Origin: Plantago ovata
Taxonomy: Eukaryota; Streptophyta; Magnoliopsida; Lamiales; Plantaginaceae
DNA: 64,000 nt
Direction of reading: 5' to 3'
Assembly: GCA_028274465.1 (NCBI GenBank)
Contig: CM051455.1
Span: 49,701,351-49,765,350, forward strand
The notes under the pieces were generated by a model that saw nothing but the letters and a program-made list of their open reading frames with translations, searched no databases and was not told the origin of the DNA. Below, piece after piece: positions 24,721-36,463 of the stretch. The position numbers and the translations under genes are program-made. How positions within the stretch are numbered: the first letter of the stretch is position 1; the number at the start of each line of letters is the position of its first letter.

Positions 24721-26898
24721 TGTAAGAAAATACGGTCAGAGTTACCCCTAGGGTACGCAGCAGAATTTCAAAAAATTTCTTAACATGCAGGTTAATTGAT
24801 TATGTATATGCCGTATATATTTAAACACATCAATTAGAAGACTTACAATACTCCAAAAGCAAGCACATCTTCCAAGTCTTTGTAATAATCCGGTAAATCT
24901 TCTCCTTCGTCGAAGTCGAAGATATCTGCAATACTTTGATTATATGCAAGACAATAAAAGTCAGTTTCCAGCTCCTAGAACCTCAACCTTGGTATCCACG
25001 GATGAACAGCCTATCGGAAAGAATGCTAGAATATTCTTTGTGTGGCCAAGAAGATGGGGCAGCGGTTTTCCTCCGGCGAGGGGTGGCGCGCGCGTTGCTA
25101 TGTGGAGGTAAGGGAGAGCTTTTGTTTTCTAAGAAAGGTAGAATAATTCTCTAAGAATTTGATACTTCAGAATACTGAAAAAGCTCTCTAATGACTTACT
25201 TATATAGTAGTCAATAGAAGTCTAAAGCATAAGCAATTAGACTTCATAAAGGAATAAGAATCTAATTCTTATCGCACTACGAAACCAATTTCAAGTCTAG
25301 ATTCATTGCCAATCAAATTAAAACTCAATCAGGAAAATCTAACTTATCCCTTAGACTTCTAATAGATGAAGGAGTCGAACTCCTTCCCCTACTCCATCTT
25401 GCGCGCGCGCGTCCTAAGGGTGATAGGTGGGTCCCGATTTTGGGACCCACTTATAGTTCTAAGGCAATTCAAACTCCAAGTAGATTTTGCCCATATGCAT
25501 ACGTTAATTCTAAATTAACATATCCTTTTCAAATCAAACCTCTATTATATTTCTAAAATATAATCTTTAATTATATTTACATAAAATACAATTAATTAGC
25601 CAATTCAATTAATAATTCCAAATCATTAATTGAGCCACAAATTATTATAATTAATTCCAAATCAATTATAATCCATCAATCACAATTAATTCCAAATTAA
25701 TTGCGATTCCATCTTCAAGGATATTCGGATAAGCTGAATCACCACATAGTGTGACCCATAGGACCTCATGTATTAAGCAAGTCCTAGACCAGGCAAAATG
25801 GAATTCCTAGACGGTTCCATTTGCAATATTAATACATGAGGACGTTTGAGAGGTTTCTCAAAGCAAACCCTTTCGTTGCGAAGTCTGTTGCGCTCAACGC
25901 GGCGATGGTAACGTCCCTTCATTTGACTGACTCGAATACATCTAGGATCGATGAAGTGTCTATCCCAATAATACATCCACGGGCGTCTTCAGTGAGTTGC
26001 ATGGTGAATCCAATATCTATTATGACCATCATAATAATATTGATACACTGGCCAGCGTTTTTACCAATCACAACTATGAACGACTATGAGCAGTGCTCTC
26101 CTGTGCTACACATGAGAGATGAATCCTTCACAGAATCACTTATCATCCCCATTTCTATGTAGCCATAATCCTGAATCGTGTCTTGGGTCGACTGCTTATT
26201 CAGAGCTGACATCGACGGGTCCACTAAGGATCTTCTATTTGTTTTTCTTATGCTATGCATTGTTTTATTCATTGTGTTCCCACGGTGGACAATCCGATAC
26301 TCCTAAAGGACTACCCGAATCCCCTGAATGTGATGATAAAGTCTTGTAAGTCCAAAGGACGACTGGCATCACTTCGACAACTTACCGGTTCCCATAGACA
26401 CTTCGGTGTAGAGTATACATCGATGGGAGTGTCCGGTGGGTACTTCCATTGTTCGGTAATCATCCTTCGAACAACTATGCGCAGTTATGGGAACATTTCT
26501 TGATTGTCCAACAATTCGTTCCGTGGCCGTGGGATCGGCTCACACTTTCTCCAACAAGTATAACCTCCACGCATACTAGTCTCAGTTGGTTCATTCAGAC
26601 CCCTACATCCGAGATGAACCTCGACTAGGGAGAGTTTGGGATAGATGATAACTCACATAGCTCCCACTATCTGTGTGATCGGTCATCTATCCGAGGGGAC
26701 ATGTTTAATATCAATACAGACAGAAATAGAGATATGACATGCTGCATGCCTGGTGTAATATAAATATGAAAGCGATACTCAATAGTCAAACAACAAACAT
26801 ATATTATATTACGTTGACCTGTGTAATAGTACATATATGCCCTCTAAAAGGGCTGCATGCCCTTAATAAGGACTGTCTCTAGGACATATACACTATCA
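24721..26898 (-). mobile_element. Solo LTR, Copia-like family (copy B)
   Basis: A 2,178-bp element that begins TGTAAG and ends CTATCA on the plus strand; in its own sense it starts TGATAG and ends in CTTACA. It is flanked by the 5-bp duplication AGGGA at 24716-24720 and 26899-26903. It has no gag-pol, primer-binding site or second LTR, so it is a solo LTR left by recombination. Near its start it has TATATGTCCTAGAGACA, as in copy A at 33773-35617. Other shared text includes CCTATGGGTCACACT and CCGTGGATACCAAGGT (24986-25001, complement). The Copia label comes from the TATGTCCTAGAG-type start seen in several plant Copia LTRs. Confidence 0.85.
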
Positions 26899-26903
26899 AG
26901 GGA

Positions 26904-27790
26904 TTCAAACAATTGGATCAGGCAAAGCCCATCTCCTCGAGAGGTCCTCCAACAAATGTCGGCCGTATGGCATATGAAGCCCTAACCCTAACTCAACTTA
27001 AACCCCGAAAAATAGGTTGAACGTTGAGGACCTAGTAATGAACGCACGATCTCAACGTCTCTGTAGTCCCTCATCCCCGAGTATTTCAGAGTCGTTGAGG
27101 AGTGTTTCAAAGACGGCTCCACTGAGTCCAGGATAGTTGAGAAATCTTAGGAAACTCTAAGGTCGGATATGAAGGCGAGATTTTCTTCAACCGGCGAACT
27201 GATCTGGGACTATAAAAGGACCTCAACCCTAAGCTCTCAGATCACGAAATTCTTCATACTTCAACTCTCTAAACTACTAAAACATCTCTCACCCCTAAAC
27301 TCCATCTCCTTCGATCAACTATCCCGACAGACCCTCACATACTCTGACGCCCTCAAATCGTCACATCAATCTCTCAAATCATCGCATTATGCCCTAAAAC
27401 CATCAAATTACTTCAAATATTTGACGCCCTCAAACCATCGTGATATCTTCCTGGAAATCAGCCCCTCAACAGTGTTTAGGGCTGAACAAATTATCATTGA
27501 ATTCTTCAAGCGGTGTTCAAAGCCAAACAAATCGCCTTTCAGACCCTCACCGGATCTCAGGCTAAGTCGACTATATTTTTATACGTCTTATATTTACATA
27601 TTGTTCTTTCTTTTACAACTTACTGACTTGAGCGTCGGAATCCATACGGTCGGAACCACACCGATGCTCCCTTGGAACCTTACACTCTAGTGCGCTTTTG
27701 TTGCCTTGCAGGTCGTCGGTACCCTCACGATTCAAACGAATTTCAATTGTAGATTTCTGAGCGTCTACAAGTATCATAGATTAATTGAAT
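26904..27790 (+). mobile_element. Gypsy-like LTR remnant
   Basis: From about 26930 the DNA is less AT-rich. It carries a strong TATA box, ACTATAAAAGGACCTC at about 27209, followed by a pyrimidine-rich leader and a CTTGCAGG. Layout and text resemble the promoter part of a Ty3/gypsy LTR. The 173-codon open frame across it (27169-27690) has no domain and is treated as chance. No LTR ends or duplication were found. It directly abuts the target duplication of solo LTR B, so that LTR may have inserted into it. Confidence 0.4.
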
Positions 27791-28149
27791 TTAACTAATC
27801 AGGTAGGTTAAATTAGTCCAAACATATATAGACAGTATTTTATAGGAAGTTTTTCATGTATCACTTATTTGATATAAATTATTAGGATTGGCTTTAATTT
27901 GTAATTAACCCTTTTTAAAATACTAGTAGTATATAAAATATTTATGTTTCGATAAACACCTTACATTTCTCAAATATCACACTAGAAATGATGACAAAGT
28001 GCGCGGAAAATAATACGTGTTGGTCTATGGGCCCAATATATCACACTAGAATGCGGCCTAAGAGTAATCACGCCAGACCAAAGAGTCGAGACTTCGGCCC
28101 ATTAGTGGTCGGGACATTACACTTAAGTATATGCACGCCCAATAGTACA

Positions 28150-29045
28150 TAGGCTTGTCAATGGGTAGGGTCCCTACCCATGCCCATACCCTTCTTAAAC
28201 CCTACTAGTTGGACCCGGACATGGACCCTATCCATACCCAATAATGGACCCCAATCAGAAGACTAGTCAGACCCTAAAGGTCCTAGGTTGGGTCTGGGTC
28301 CGACCCTAAAATCCTTTTTTTTCCCCTGGAGTGTGACTGCCTTAAATAAATGAAACACCGAATCAGTAAAAAATAAAAAGAAGCGAGTAGAGTTTACCTT
28401 GACGTCATTGGATCCGTAATAAATGAAGTAAAACTCAATAAATATAGCAAACGGAAATCCAAATCCGGAACTGAAATTTTATCTTTTTTGTTTACCAAAC
28501 TAGAAGAAACTGATTTCTTTTGGACTTTGGTTGCCAAAGGAGGGCCTGAATGCATTGCATACAACTAGAAATCGAACAACAAAAAGCAAAATTGGGGCCA
28601 ACGAATGGAAGAAGAAAAGAGATGTGAAGGAATTAAATGAAACTTTCCTAGAAAAATCCATGCCCAGGTGGAAAACTAATACAACTTGGACTCTCAAAAT
28701 CATCAGGTTTGGAAAGATATAGATGTAATAAGCTGCACACGACCAACAGAGGTGGTGAGGGGTGGCGGCTGAGATGAAGCGGCGCCGCTGAGTGCTAAGA
28801 GGAGGGTAACGATGAGAGGAGAGTAATGAAGAGAATGAGAGAATTGTAAATTAAAGTTTAGAAATTTTTATTTAGACCCTTAGACCCATTTAAATATAGG
28901 GTCTGTCTAGACCCATACCCAGACTTGTTAAATTATTTAATAGGATAGGATATGTGTAAGAGTCTAAATTTAAAAGGGTAGGGCCTATACCCAGACCCTT
29001 CTAAGATAAATGGGTAAGGATAGGGTCTACCCATTGAGAAGCCTA
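28150..29045. mobile_element. Non-autonomous hAT-like element
   Basis: About 896 bp with inverted ends: TAGGCTTGTCAATGGGTAGG at the left and, read inverted, TAGGCTTCTCAATGGGTAGA at the right. Long stretches of GGGTA/TACCC text follow both ends. CTTGTCAATGGGT-type ends are common in plant hAT relatives. I could not find a clean 8-bp target duplication. The middle (about 28350-28860) holds a GC-richer patch (GGTGGCGGCTGAG) unlike the ends, possibly captured DNA. No transposase. Confidence 0.6.
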
Positions 29046-31121
29046 GATGGATTCTTCCATGGCAACAAAATCAAGAATCAAGAAGAGTCTGGCCTGGTAC
29101 TATGTTATGTTATTTTATGTTTATGACTGGTAACTGACTGATCCTGGAGTAGTGCATTTACTATGTTTTGAGTTATGACAGATTGCCTCATTCATATATT
29201 AAACCCATCATTAAACTCGGTGGGACATGCATGACTTATTATTGACCCAAAGGCCAAAACTCAATGGAAAAACCCGTTTGCACGAAATAACATATAATAT
29301 TCGGGACGATTGAAGAAGAGCTTTAAAATTGAGAAAGAAATAAGAAAAAGATATTGGTATGGTGGAGAAGCTGCTCCGAACTTGGAGCTTGGCGAAACTT
29401 TCTTTTTAGCTCCACCGACAGAGCTATATATGGCAGTGCTTTAATTGCTTTGCCATTGGCGAATCTGGAGAAGCTTGCTCTGGTGGCAAATATGTAATTT
29501 CTCCGCCATGGCAGAGAAGACACTTCTTTTTTAACAATTTTCTTTGATCAACTGTTGAGCACATGCCAATATGTAATTAAATATTTTTATTCATTATTAA
29601 CTTGCAATAAAGATTTTGGCACCCAAGGGATTAGAAAACCCCCCATTACTAGCAAGTATTAATATATGTATGAGCATTACCCAAATAGTTCAACATAACC
29701 AATCAATATGCACTAATGTAACTAACCAATAGCTTTGTGCTCTGGAGCGAAACCATAAATTTTATCATCCGGGGAATTCTAATAAACATACGATCACCCA
29801 AGCAATTTATAACAAGCACCACGGCTCATGCACTAATATGGCAATACAACACAAACCCAACCCAAACTATGATTCTTGCTTTTGGCTCACGATGCTTGAA
29901 ATTGTAATGCTTGCATGCATGATGCATGAGATTATAATCAAATTCAAGCATGAAAATGGAATACAATTATCATTCTTTCCCACAAAAACAAACATCAAGT
30001 TTTGAGATTAAATTGTGTTACTAAAATAAGATATAAGTTGCTTAATTTGAGTAGGAATATTACTGTCTCTACAAACTAAGACACTAAAATGTACGAAAAA
30101 TTATATAGCTTATTGTAAGAGAGATTTGGGATTGACACTAATATATAATTAAAACTTGACTACATATCTTCGTTATGGTTGTTGATATAGCCAGAACTAT
30201 ACTCTTAGTGCCAAAAAAGTTTCACATATATATTTACCCTTAGTTAGAATCTGCATGTAATATATTTCCTTAATTTCAACTTGGGTTAAATGGTAATCCA
30301 TATCATCCATCTTTATTATTTTTTGAGGAATTTTTTCATTCCTAAGGAATTAGCCAGTTGTAAACTTGTAACACTTACATTTTCTCATCGGGAACAAGTT
30401 GAACACCCATGGTGATGGAGGTGAAATCATGCATCTCACTCGATCTTGTTGAGTGATAAAAGTAATTATAGTATAGAAAATTGATATACACACGGTACAC
30501 TCCAGCTTTACAGTAGAAATAAAGATGAGTAACAAACTTCCAACAAACATGCAATTTATCAAACACTTTATGAGCATCAGAATCATAACATACGCACATA
30601 CAATTAGAATTTTTACTTCATATATCCTTTGGTCCAAACAAAATTTTGTTTGTTGAAAAAGAAAGAAGCATAACAACTTAAATTCGCTTTGAACCACAAA
30701 CCATCTCTTCTTGTGTAGACATAAATGAATTTGAAACAAAGCATTGTTTTCTTCCTTTTGGTGGTCAATGGTGAGAACTAAGAACAAACGATTGGTTAGG
30801 GACTAGAGATGGAATGTTCTCTCACTGAATAGATCTAAGTAAATAGAAGATTTGACTTGCTATTTTGATCGACATACATTTAGAAAATGGGAGAACATTC
30901 AGAATATTGCCAGAGATAAAATTGTGAAAGTGCTTTGGCATTAGGAGGAAAGCTCTGCCTATATCAATAGCCTTTCGTTATTACATATTATATTATATTA
31001 TCATAGTAAGTTATAAAAACAACGACAACACCGAAACAACAACAATAATAATTACAAGAACATACATCTTATTACACTATATGTTCATTAACTCGCACTT
31101 ATTTTGATCAAGGGGAATCAT
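29046..31121. other. Intergenic, no gene supported
   Basis: AT-rich DNA. Minus-strand open frames at 29323-29523 and 30350-30787 have no recognisable family and no splice structure I could defend. Nothing else seen. Confidence 0.45.
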
Positions 31122-31556
31122 CAGGCTGTTTGGCTCTAAACTGGACTTTGGTATTTTGTTATTTTGGCTTGTTGGAGTATTTGCCTCTAAACTATCCTTT
31201 GTTATTTAACAAAATACCAAAGTCCAGCTACAGTAACCGACATAAAAACACACATATTCTCCTCTTTGGCCCACATGTTTCTTTATTATTCATATTCCTT
31301 AAAAAAAAAAAAAAAAACCTCATCTTCCACTAATCCACCAATCAAAAAACCTCGTACAAATCAAAAAGCAAACATTCTATTACAACACTCATCATTATAT
31401 CTATAAAAATCCTACTACCCTACCCATCAAACCTCTTAATTCAAACCCAAATACAACAACAAAAACTAAACTAACAAAACTCTTAATTCCGTTACTATTC
31501 CGACTTTTGTTAAATTTAACAAAATACCAAAGTCCAGTTTAGAGCCAAACAGCCTG
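31122..31556. mobile_element. MITE with 40-bp perfect terminal inverted repeats
   Basis: A 435-bp element with ends CAGGCTGTTTGGCTCTAAAC and its exact inverse; the inverted match runs 40 bases without error. CAT flanks both sides (31119-31121 and 31557-31559), a possible 3-bp target duplication. A further inverted copy of the inner arm lies at about 31207-31229, so the left part alone can fold on itself. No coding capacity. The superfamily is unclear; PIF/Harbinger or CACTA would fit a 3-bp duplication. Confidence 0.75.
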
Positions 31557-33767
31557 CATGTTTTTTCTTGATCATTTGAGTTAACCTGTCATCTCTATAT
31601 CCGCTAATGAACTGCTCATTTGTCATTCAATCCAAACATTAACAAAGCTAAGAAAAAATAAACCTTAATAAGCATTAGGGAATTAATATAAGCATGCCTG
31701 CGCGTTTAATAATCTAGGAATTGGAAATGGTATTTATCAACTTCAAAATGTTGCTTCAAGATATACTTTTTTTTTTTTTTTTTTAAATTTAGTCTAGCCA
31801 GTTTGGTGGATTTACTTCAAAGCTGAAGGTTCATATATATATAATCGTTTGGATACAAGATATACCACATTAGGTAGGTCTCTTGTACATATATATATAT
31901 TCGAATACCTTAAAGGTTGAACTCGTCTGGCAGACTTCATCCGTGCTGAAAATCTGTTCCAAAAAGTGTCTGAAAGAGTACACGGCCAGGATGATCCCAA
32001 GCTTACAAAGCTAAATTGGAACAATTAAGAGCTTCAAGATTTGAAGTTGTTTGGGGTGGCCGTGTACAAGTTGAGTTGAAAGTAGGGATGGCAATTTGGA
32101 TCGGGCAGCCCGAGCCCGGCCCAGGCCCGACCCGATTTTGTCGGGTCAGGCCCACCCGATCACCCTATTGGGCTAGTTAGAGCACTCCTCATGCCTTGTT
32201 TATCCGTGATATCCACCCTCAACTATTCTAATAAATAATTAATTTCTCTCTTATCAATATACCCATCTTTCAACCTAACCCAACCCACCCCAACATAAAA
32301 CGGATGTTTATCCATGACCTCCACACCACCCACCCAATTCAATTTATATAATTACTTTTAATTATTACTATCTCCGTTCCAAATCAAACTTCCTAAGCTC
32401 GCAATTTTCAAACTTTGATTGTAAATTACTATTATATTACACATCATTAGTATATAATAGGGTTATATTGGAAAGATGTACTTGATTTTCTTTCATAATA
32501 TAATTTCATTATATTTCTTTATTGTTTAATATAAAAGTAATTTGCAGTTAAAGTTCGAAAAATAAATCAACCTTAAAAAGTTTGATTTGGAACAAAAGGA
32601 GTATTATAAAGTAATTATAGAGTATTATAAAGTAATTATAATACTCAAAAATTAATTATAATATGCAAAATAATTATAATAATTATATACAAATGAAAAA
32701 ATTCAAAATTGCATAAATGGATGGTTTGGATCCATTTTGAAGATAAGTAATTTAATTGAGGTGAAAATAGAATAAGAAAGATAATTTTTAGATGTGAGTA
32801 AAAGTAACAACTTTGGATGTTATTATATTGATGGAGAAAAATGATGAATTATGATATATATTTACTTCAAAATTAAAAGATATTCATCTGACCCAATTAA
32901 TTCTCTACGTATTCTTTTTTTGCACGTCCTAATCAATTTTTTATGTTTTCATTTTTGGAATGTACTCCACATCCCATTTATATTATTTTAAATATGAACC
33001 CCACTTTTACACTTCTTTATCTCCAATCATATCTCACATTCTTTTATTTCACTACCTCACATTTACATACAATATTAATATAACACTGCCAAATAAAATC
33101 ATTCATTATAAACCGTGCAAAAAACAAACGTAGACATTTTGTATTCTTTTTTTGAATTTTTTTTAAATACATAGGCCCACATACCCTATATCACATGGAT
33201 TTTCTTTTAGAAAAATCCAAATATATTATATAATAATAAAGAGTACAAATACAAATACCGGGTGCATAAGAAATGCACAATTATCCAAGAAAAGCGGAGA
33301 CTCAATACCAATGACTCAACTTGAAACAAAGTGGAGCATAAAAGCATGTTCGGACCTCACACCCGTTATAGAAGTACCAAAACCTCAACCACCTCCATCG
33401 TCTAGTATATCAACCCACTAGCGAGAAGCCAAGAGTTAAGAGGTGACGAATTGAGCCAACAATTCTAGTTGAGGCTAACGAAGTCGAATATCTTTCGGTG
33501 CAAGTTTAGGGAACTTAGCAAAGAACCGAAAGATGATGTACTTCATTAGGATACAAACTAATCACAAGTGGACGAAGACACATGATACACCCCCAATAGA
33601 GATCAAGAAGAGCAAAAGCAAGAGCACAAGGACAAGACTAAACCTGATTATACTAAACACCTCTAAACCAAACTGGCCGCACAAACACTATACAATTATA
33701 TGGATAAGGCCGACAGACCAAAATCAGCATGGATAATTGAGGTCTTTTGGTTTGATTTGAATTGGGG
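31557..33767. other. Intergenic AT-rich DNA with repeat ends
   Basis: A GC-rich patch at about 32084-32170 (GGATGGCAATTTGGATCGGG then CCCGAGCCCGGCCCAGGCCC) looks like one end of a hAT-type element, without a partner found. AGAGCACTCCTCATG at about 32180 resembles one end of a Tourist-like MITE. The remainder, including 33230-33760, has no recognisable gene. Confidence 0.4.
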
Positions 33768-33772
33768 ATTTA

Positions 33773-35617
33773 TGAAAGTATATATGTCCTAGAGACAACC
33801 TACGATATGTACTTGATCACATTCAGTTATTGTTATTTATTTATGTTCATTTATTTATACATTATTAAATACAATTGGCATTACATTTTCATGAATACAT
33901 TATTTGGTTGTTTGAATTATTCGATAAAATGTTCCCAAGGACTTAAGGTAATCACCAAGTTAGTGGGAGCTTGTGTGTCAATAATTAAGTCCTAAAATAA
34001 GCCACTAGCTGAAGGTCATTGAGATACGGGATATCAATTATGCGATTGAAGCTAGCATATGTTGCATTAGATCCTTCGAGGATGTAGTAGGTCTCACTGC
34101 TACGAATGAACTTGGTTATTCATAATGAACATGTGGACACTTTGAAGAGTGTTGGCATACCCGATCGAGAAACCATTTGGTAAAGCTATTTAAGTGTCTA
34201 TGGTAGTATCGGTGTGTAGGGTGATGTTAGTAGTCCTTAGACTTGAGGCCAATACTACATCATATGTGAAATAATGTACTTTGACCATGCGCAACGCTTG
34301 CACTCTTAAGTAGGGTAGATACTGCATGTGTTGGGTACATTAGGAAGCATATGGTGTGAGTGATTGGGCCAAGAAAGGATTCATTCCTCCGTAATAGATA
34401 CAAGGAGAGAATATTCACTTCTCATATTTAGTGCGATCATAAAACCGGTGGCCACCGTAAGTGAATATGTCAAAATGGTATTTGGACATAATTCATAGAT
34501 CGACTAATAAGATTGAGAGACCATGAATGAGTTATTAGAATAGACACATAACCATATTCTAGACTCATTCGAGTATTTGTGAATGAAGGGACCGTATCAT
34601 AAAAGTACCCTACGCTACAAGTGGTTTGTTTTCCTCACAAACGTTCCTTGCATATTAATATTGTCTGATAAATTGTCTAGGAATTTATTATGACCTTAAT
34701 TGGATTGTTGCTTAATATGCAAGGCCCTATGGGTCACACTTCAAGGTGGTGTTTCTACAAACGAGCTATGTATATTGGATTAAATATTAATTAGATTAAA
34801 TTAACATACATAAATATATAATGGAATTATTATTAATTGGATTAATATTAATTTATTATATGTGGAATATATTTTAGAAATATAATTAATTAATTTAAAT
34901 TGGATTTAATTAATTAATTGAAGACTTGTGCACTTGAACGGATTTTAGGATGAAGCCCAAAAAGGAAATCAATAGAGTGAGGAGAAAGGGAGCTGGGCCA
35001 GCGCCCAGCACGAGAGGCAGCTGCAAATGCAGCTGCCTCATGTTGCTTCTTCTTTCTCTCTCACTCCTATTTTCTTTTTTCTTTTATCTTTATCTGTTTG
35101 TTAGTTATTTTGATGACTTTTGAAGTCTCATAGTCAATAAGATTTACTTGGTAAAATCTTACGTGATTTTCTGAACAAACTAACTGACTAAATCATAAAG
35201 AAAGAAAATAAGTCTCATTCCAACATACGTAAGAAGATACTTTCTGATAGTCAGAAAATATTCTTTCTCTACTAGCTCAAAATAAACAGAAGAACATCCT
35301 AGCGTTCTTGATAGAAATGCCCGTGGATACCAAGGTCGAAGGAATTAATCAACCTGTTGATGAGCCATCTTGGAGATTTTGTTGACGAAGATTTCATCTC
35401 TGACGAAGAAGAAATCAAACAGCCGGACGAGGAGATTGCAAGGCTCTGTCTGGAGATTGAGGAACAGCTACCCGGTGAATTTGCTTATCTACTGGAGGAC
35501 ACGTAAGTGATTTCTTCTAGTTTAATAAACGAATATAGTCATATCAGTTTAGTGAGATTAAAATTTTAAACTTCCGCCGCTTAGCCTTAGAGGCAATTTT
35601 TCTCACTTTTACTAACA
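33773..35617 (+). mobile_element. Solo LTR, Copia-like family (copy A)
   Basis: A 1,845-bp element starting TGAAAGTATATATGTCC and ending TTTTACTAACA, flanked by the 5-bp duplication ATTTA at 33768-33772 and 35618-35622. It has no internal retrotransposon genes and no second LTR. It belongs to the same family as copy B (24721-26898, opposite strand). They share the TATATGTCCTAGAGACA start, CCTATGGGTCACACT, the CCGTGGATACCAAGGT box (35321-35336), a following GTAAGT (35503-35508), and a similar GCYGC-TAGCCT-type 3' end. Overall similarity is moderate, so the two insertions are not recent copies of each other. Confidence 0.87.
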
Positions 35618-35714
35618 ATTTAAACATAGAAATTCCAACAAAAGTCCCACCCAAATTGTAGTATTTAATGACAAATATTAACTTGGAGTCTTAATTTAGG
35701 TTTAGGATTACTAA

Positions 35715-36022
35715 GAGCATTCCTTATGGAGACTCTTTTGGAATTTTATTGGGGCTTAAATTCCCAATAAAGCCTAAAAAAACCTCCAATAGGGGCTTTT
35801 TTGAGTCTACTATTTAGCAGCCCATGAAAAAAATTACTAAATAGTAGCCCTCAATTAAGCCAATAGAAGTATTACTTGTTTGTTTGATGGGTTAATGAAG
35901 TAATAATGTGGCACATGAGACCCACAAATAAGCCCCAAATAAGCCAAAAACCATTGGAAGCTTCAATTTGAGAGAGTCTTTGTTTAAAGTTCTAATTAAA
36001 CTTCAAATTATAAGGAATACTC
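35715..36022. mobile_element. Tourist-like MITE upstream of RPB3
   Basis: 308 bp, with ends GAGCATTCCTTATGG and, inverted, GAGTATTCCTTAT. TAA flanks both ends (35712-35714 and 36023-36025). GAGCATTCC-type ends plus a TAA duplication fit PIF/Harbinger-derived Tourist-like MITEs. No coding capacity. It lies about 440 bases from the RPB3 start codon. Confidence 0.7.
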
Positions 36023-36349
36023 TAAATAGTATACATTTTTCATGGGCTACTAAATAGTACTGGTTTAAAAAAACTTCAACTGAAATCTTTTCTGAACTTT
36101 GGAGATTTTGTATGTATGTGAATGAACGTTACTATTACTTGTTCCAATAAAGTGCAAGTTTCTATTTTAAAGGGTTGGGGCATTATTATTGTAATATTAA
36201 AATAAATTAATTTATAAATTAGAATTCTATCTAAATATGTTTTTATTTTTTTTATATTAATAAAATCAAAGGGGTAAAAGTGGCATCTCAGGAAGTCAAG
36301 GCACTGTTGGATTGCAATTAGGCAATACTGCAGGAGTTGAAAATGTAAT

Positions 36350-36442
36350 TTACCCTAGAGTGAGGCTTTCAAGTTTCAACTCTCAAGTCTCAGCCCCATT
36401 TCCTGTTTCAGGTTTTGAACTAAACCCTAGAGTGAGGCTCTG
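36350..36442 (+). promoter_or_regulatory. RPB3 proximal promoter/leader with telo-box and short duplication
   Basis: AAACCCTAG (telo-box) lies at 36422-36430, about 35 bases before the ATG. The string CCCTAGAGTGAGGCT occurs twice, at about 36353 and 36425. Telo-boxes are usual in plant genes of the transcription and translation machinery. Confidence 0.5.
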
Positions 36443-36463
36443 AACTCCTGTAAACCTCCAACA

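Noticed and set aside
27169-27690. 173-codon open frame, plus strand
   Set aside because: It lies across a TATA-led LTR-like remnant, has low-complexity Ser/Leu/Lys content and matches no family I know.
30350-30787. 145-codon minus-strand open frame
   Set aside because: Phe/Cys/Ile-rich translation of AT-rich DNA without motif or gene structure.
33230-33760. Possible LINE or reverse-transcriptase remnant
   Set aside because: The text is less AT-rich, but no RT motif could be read in any frame.
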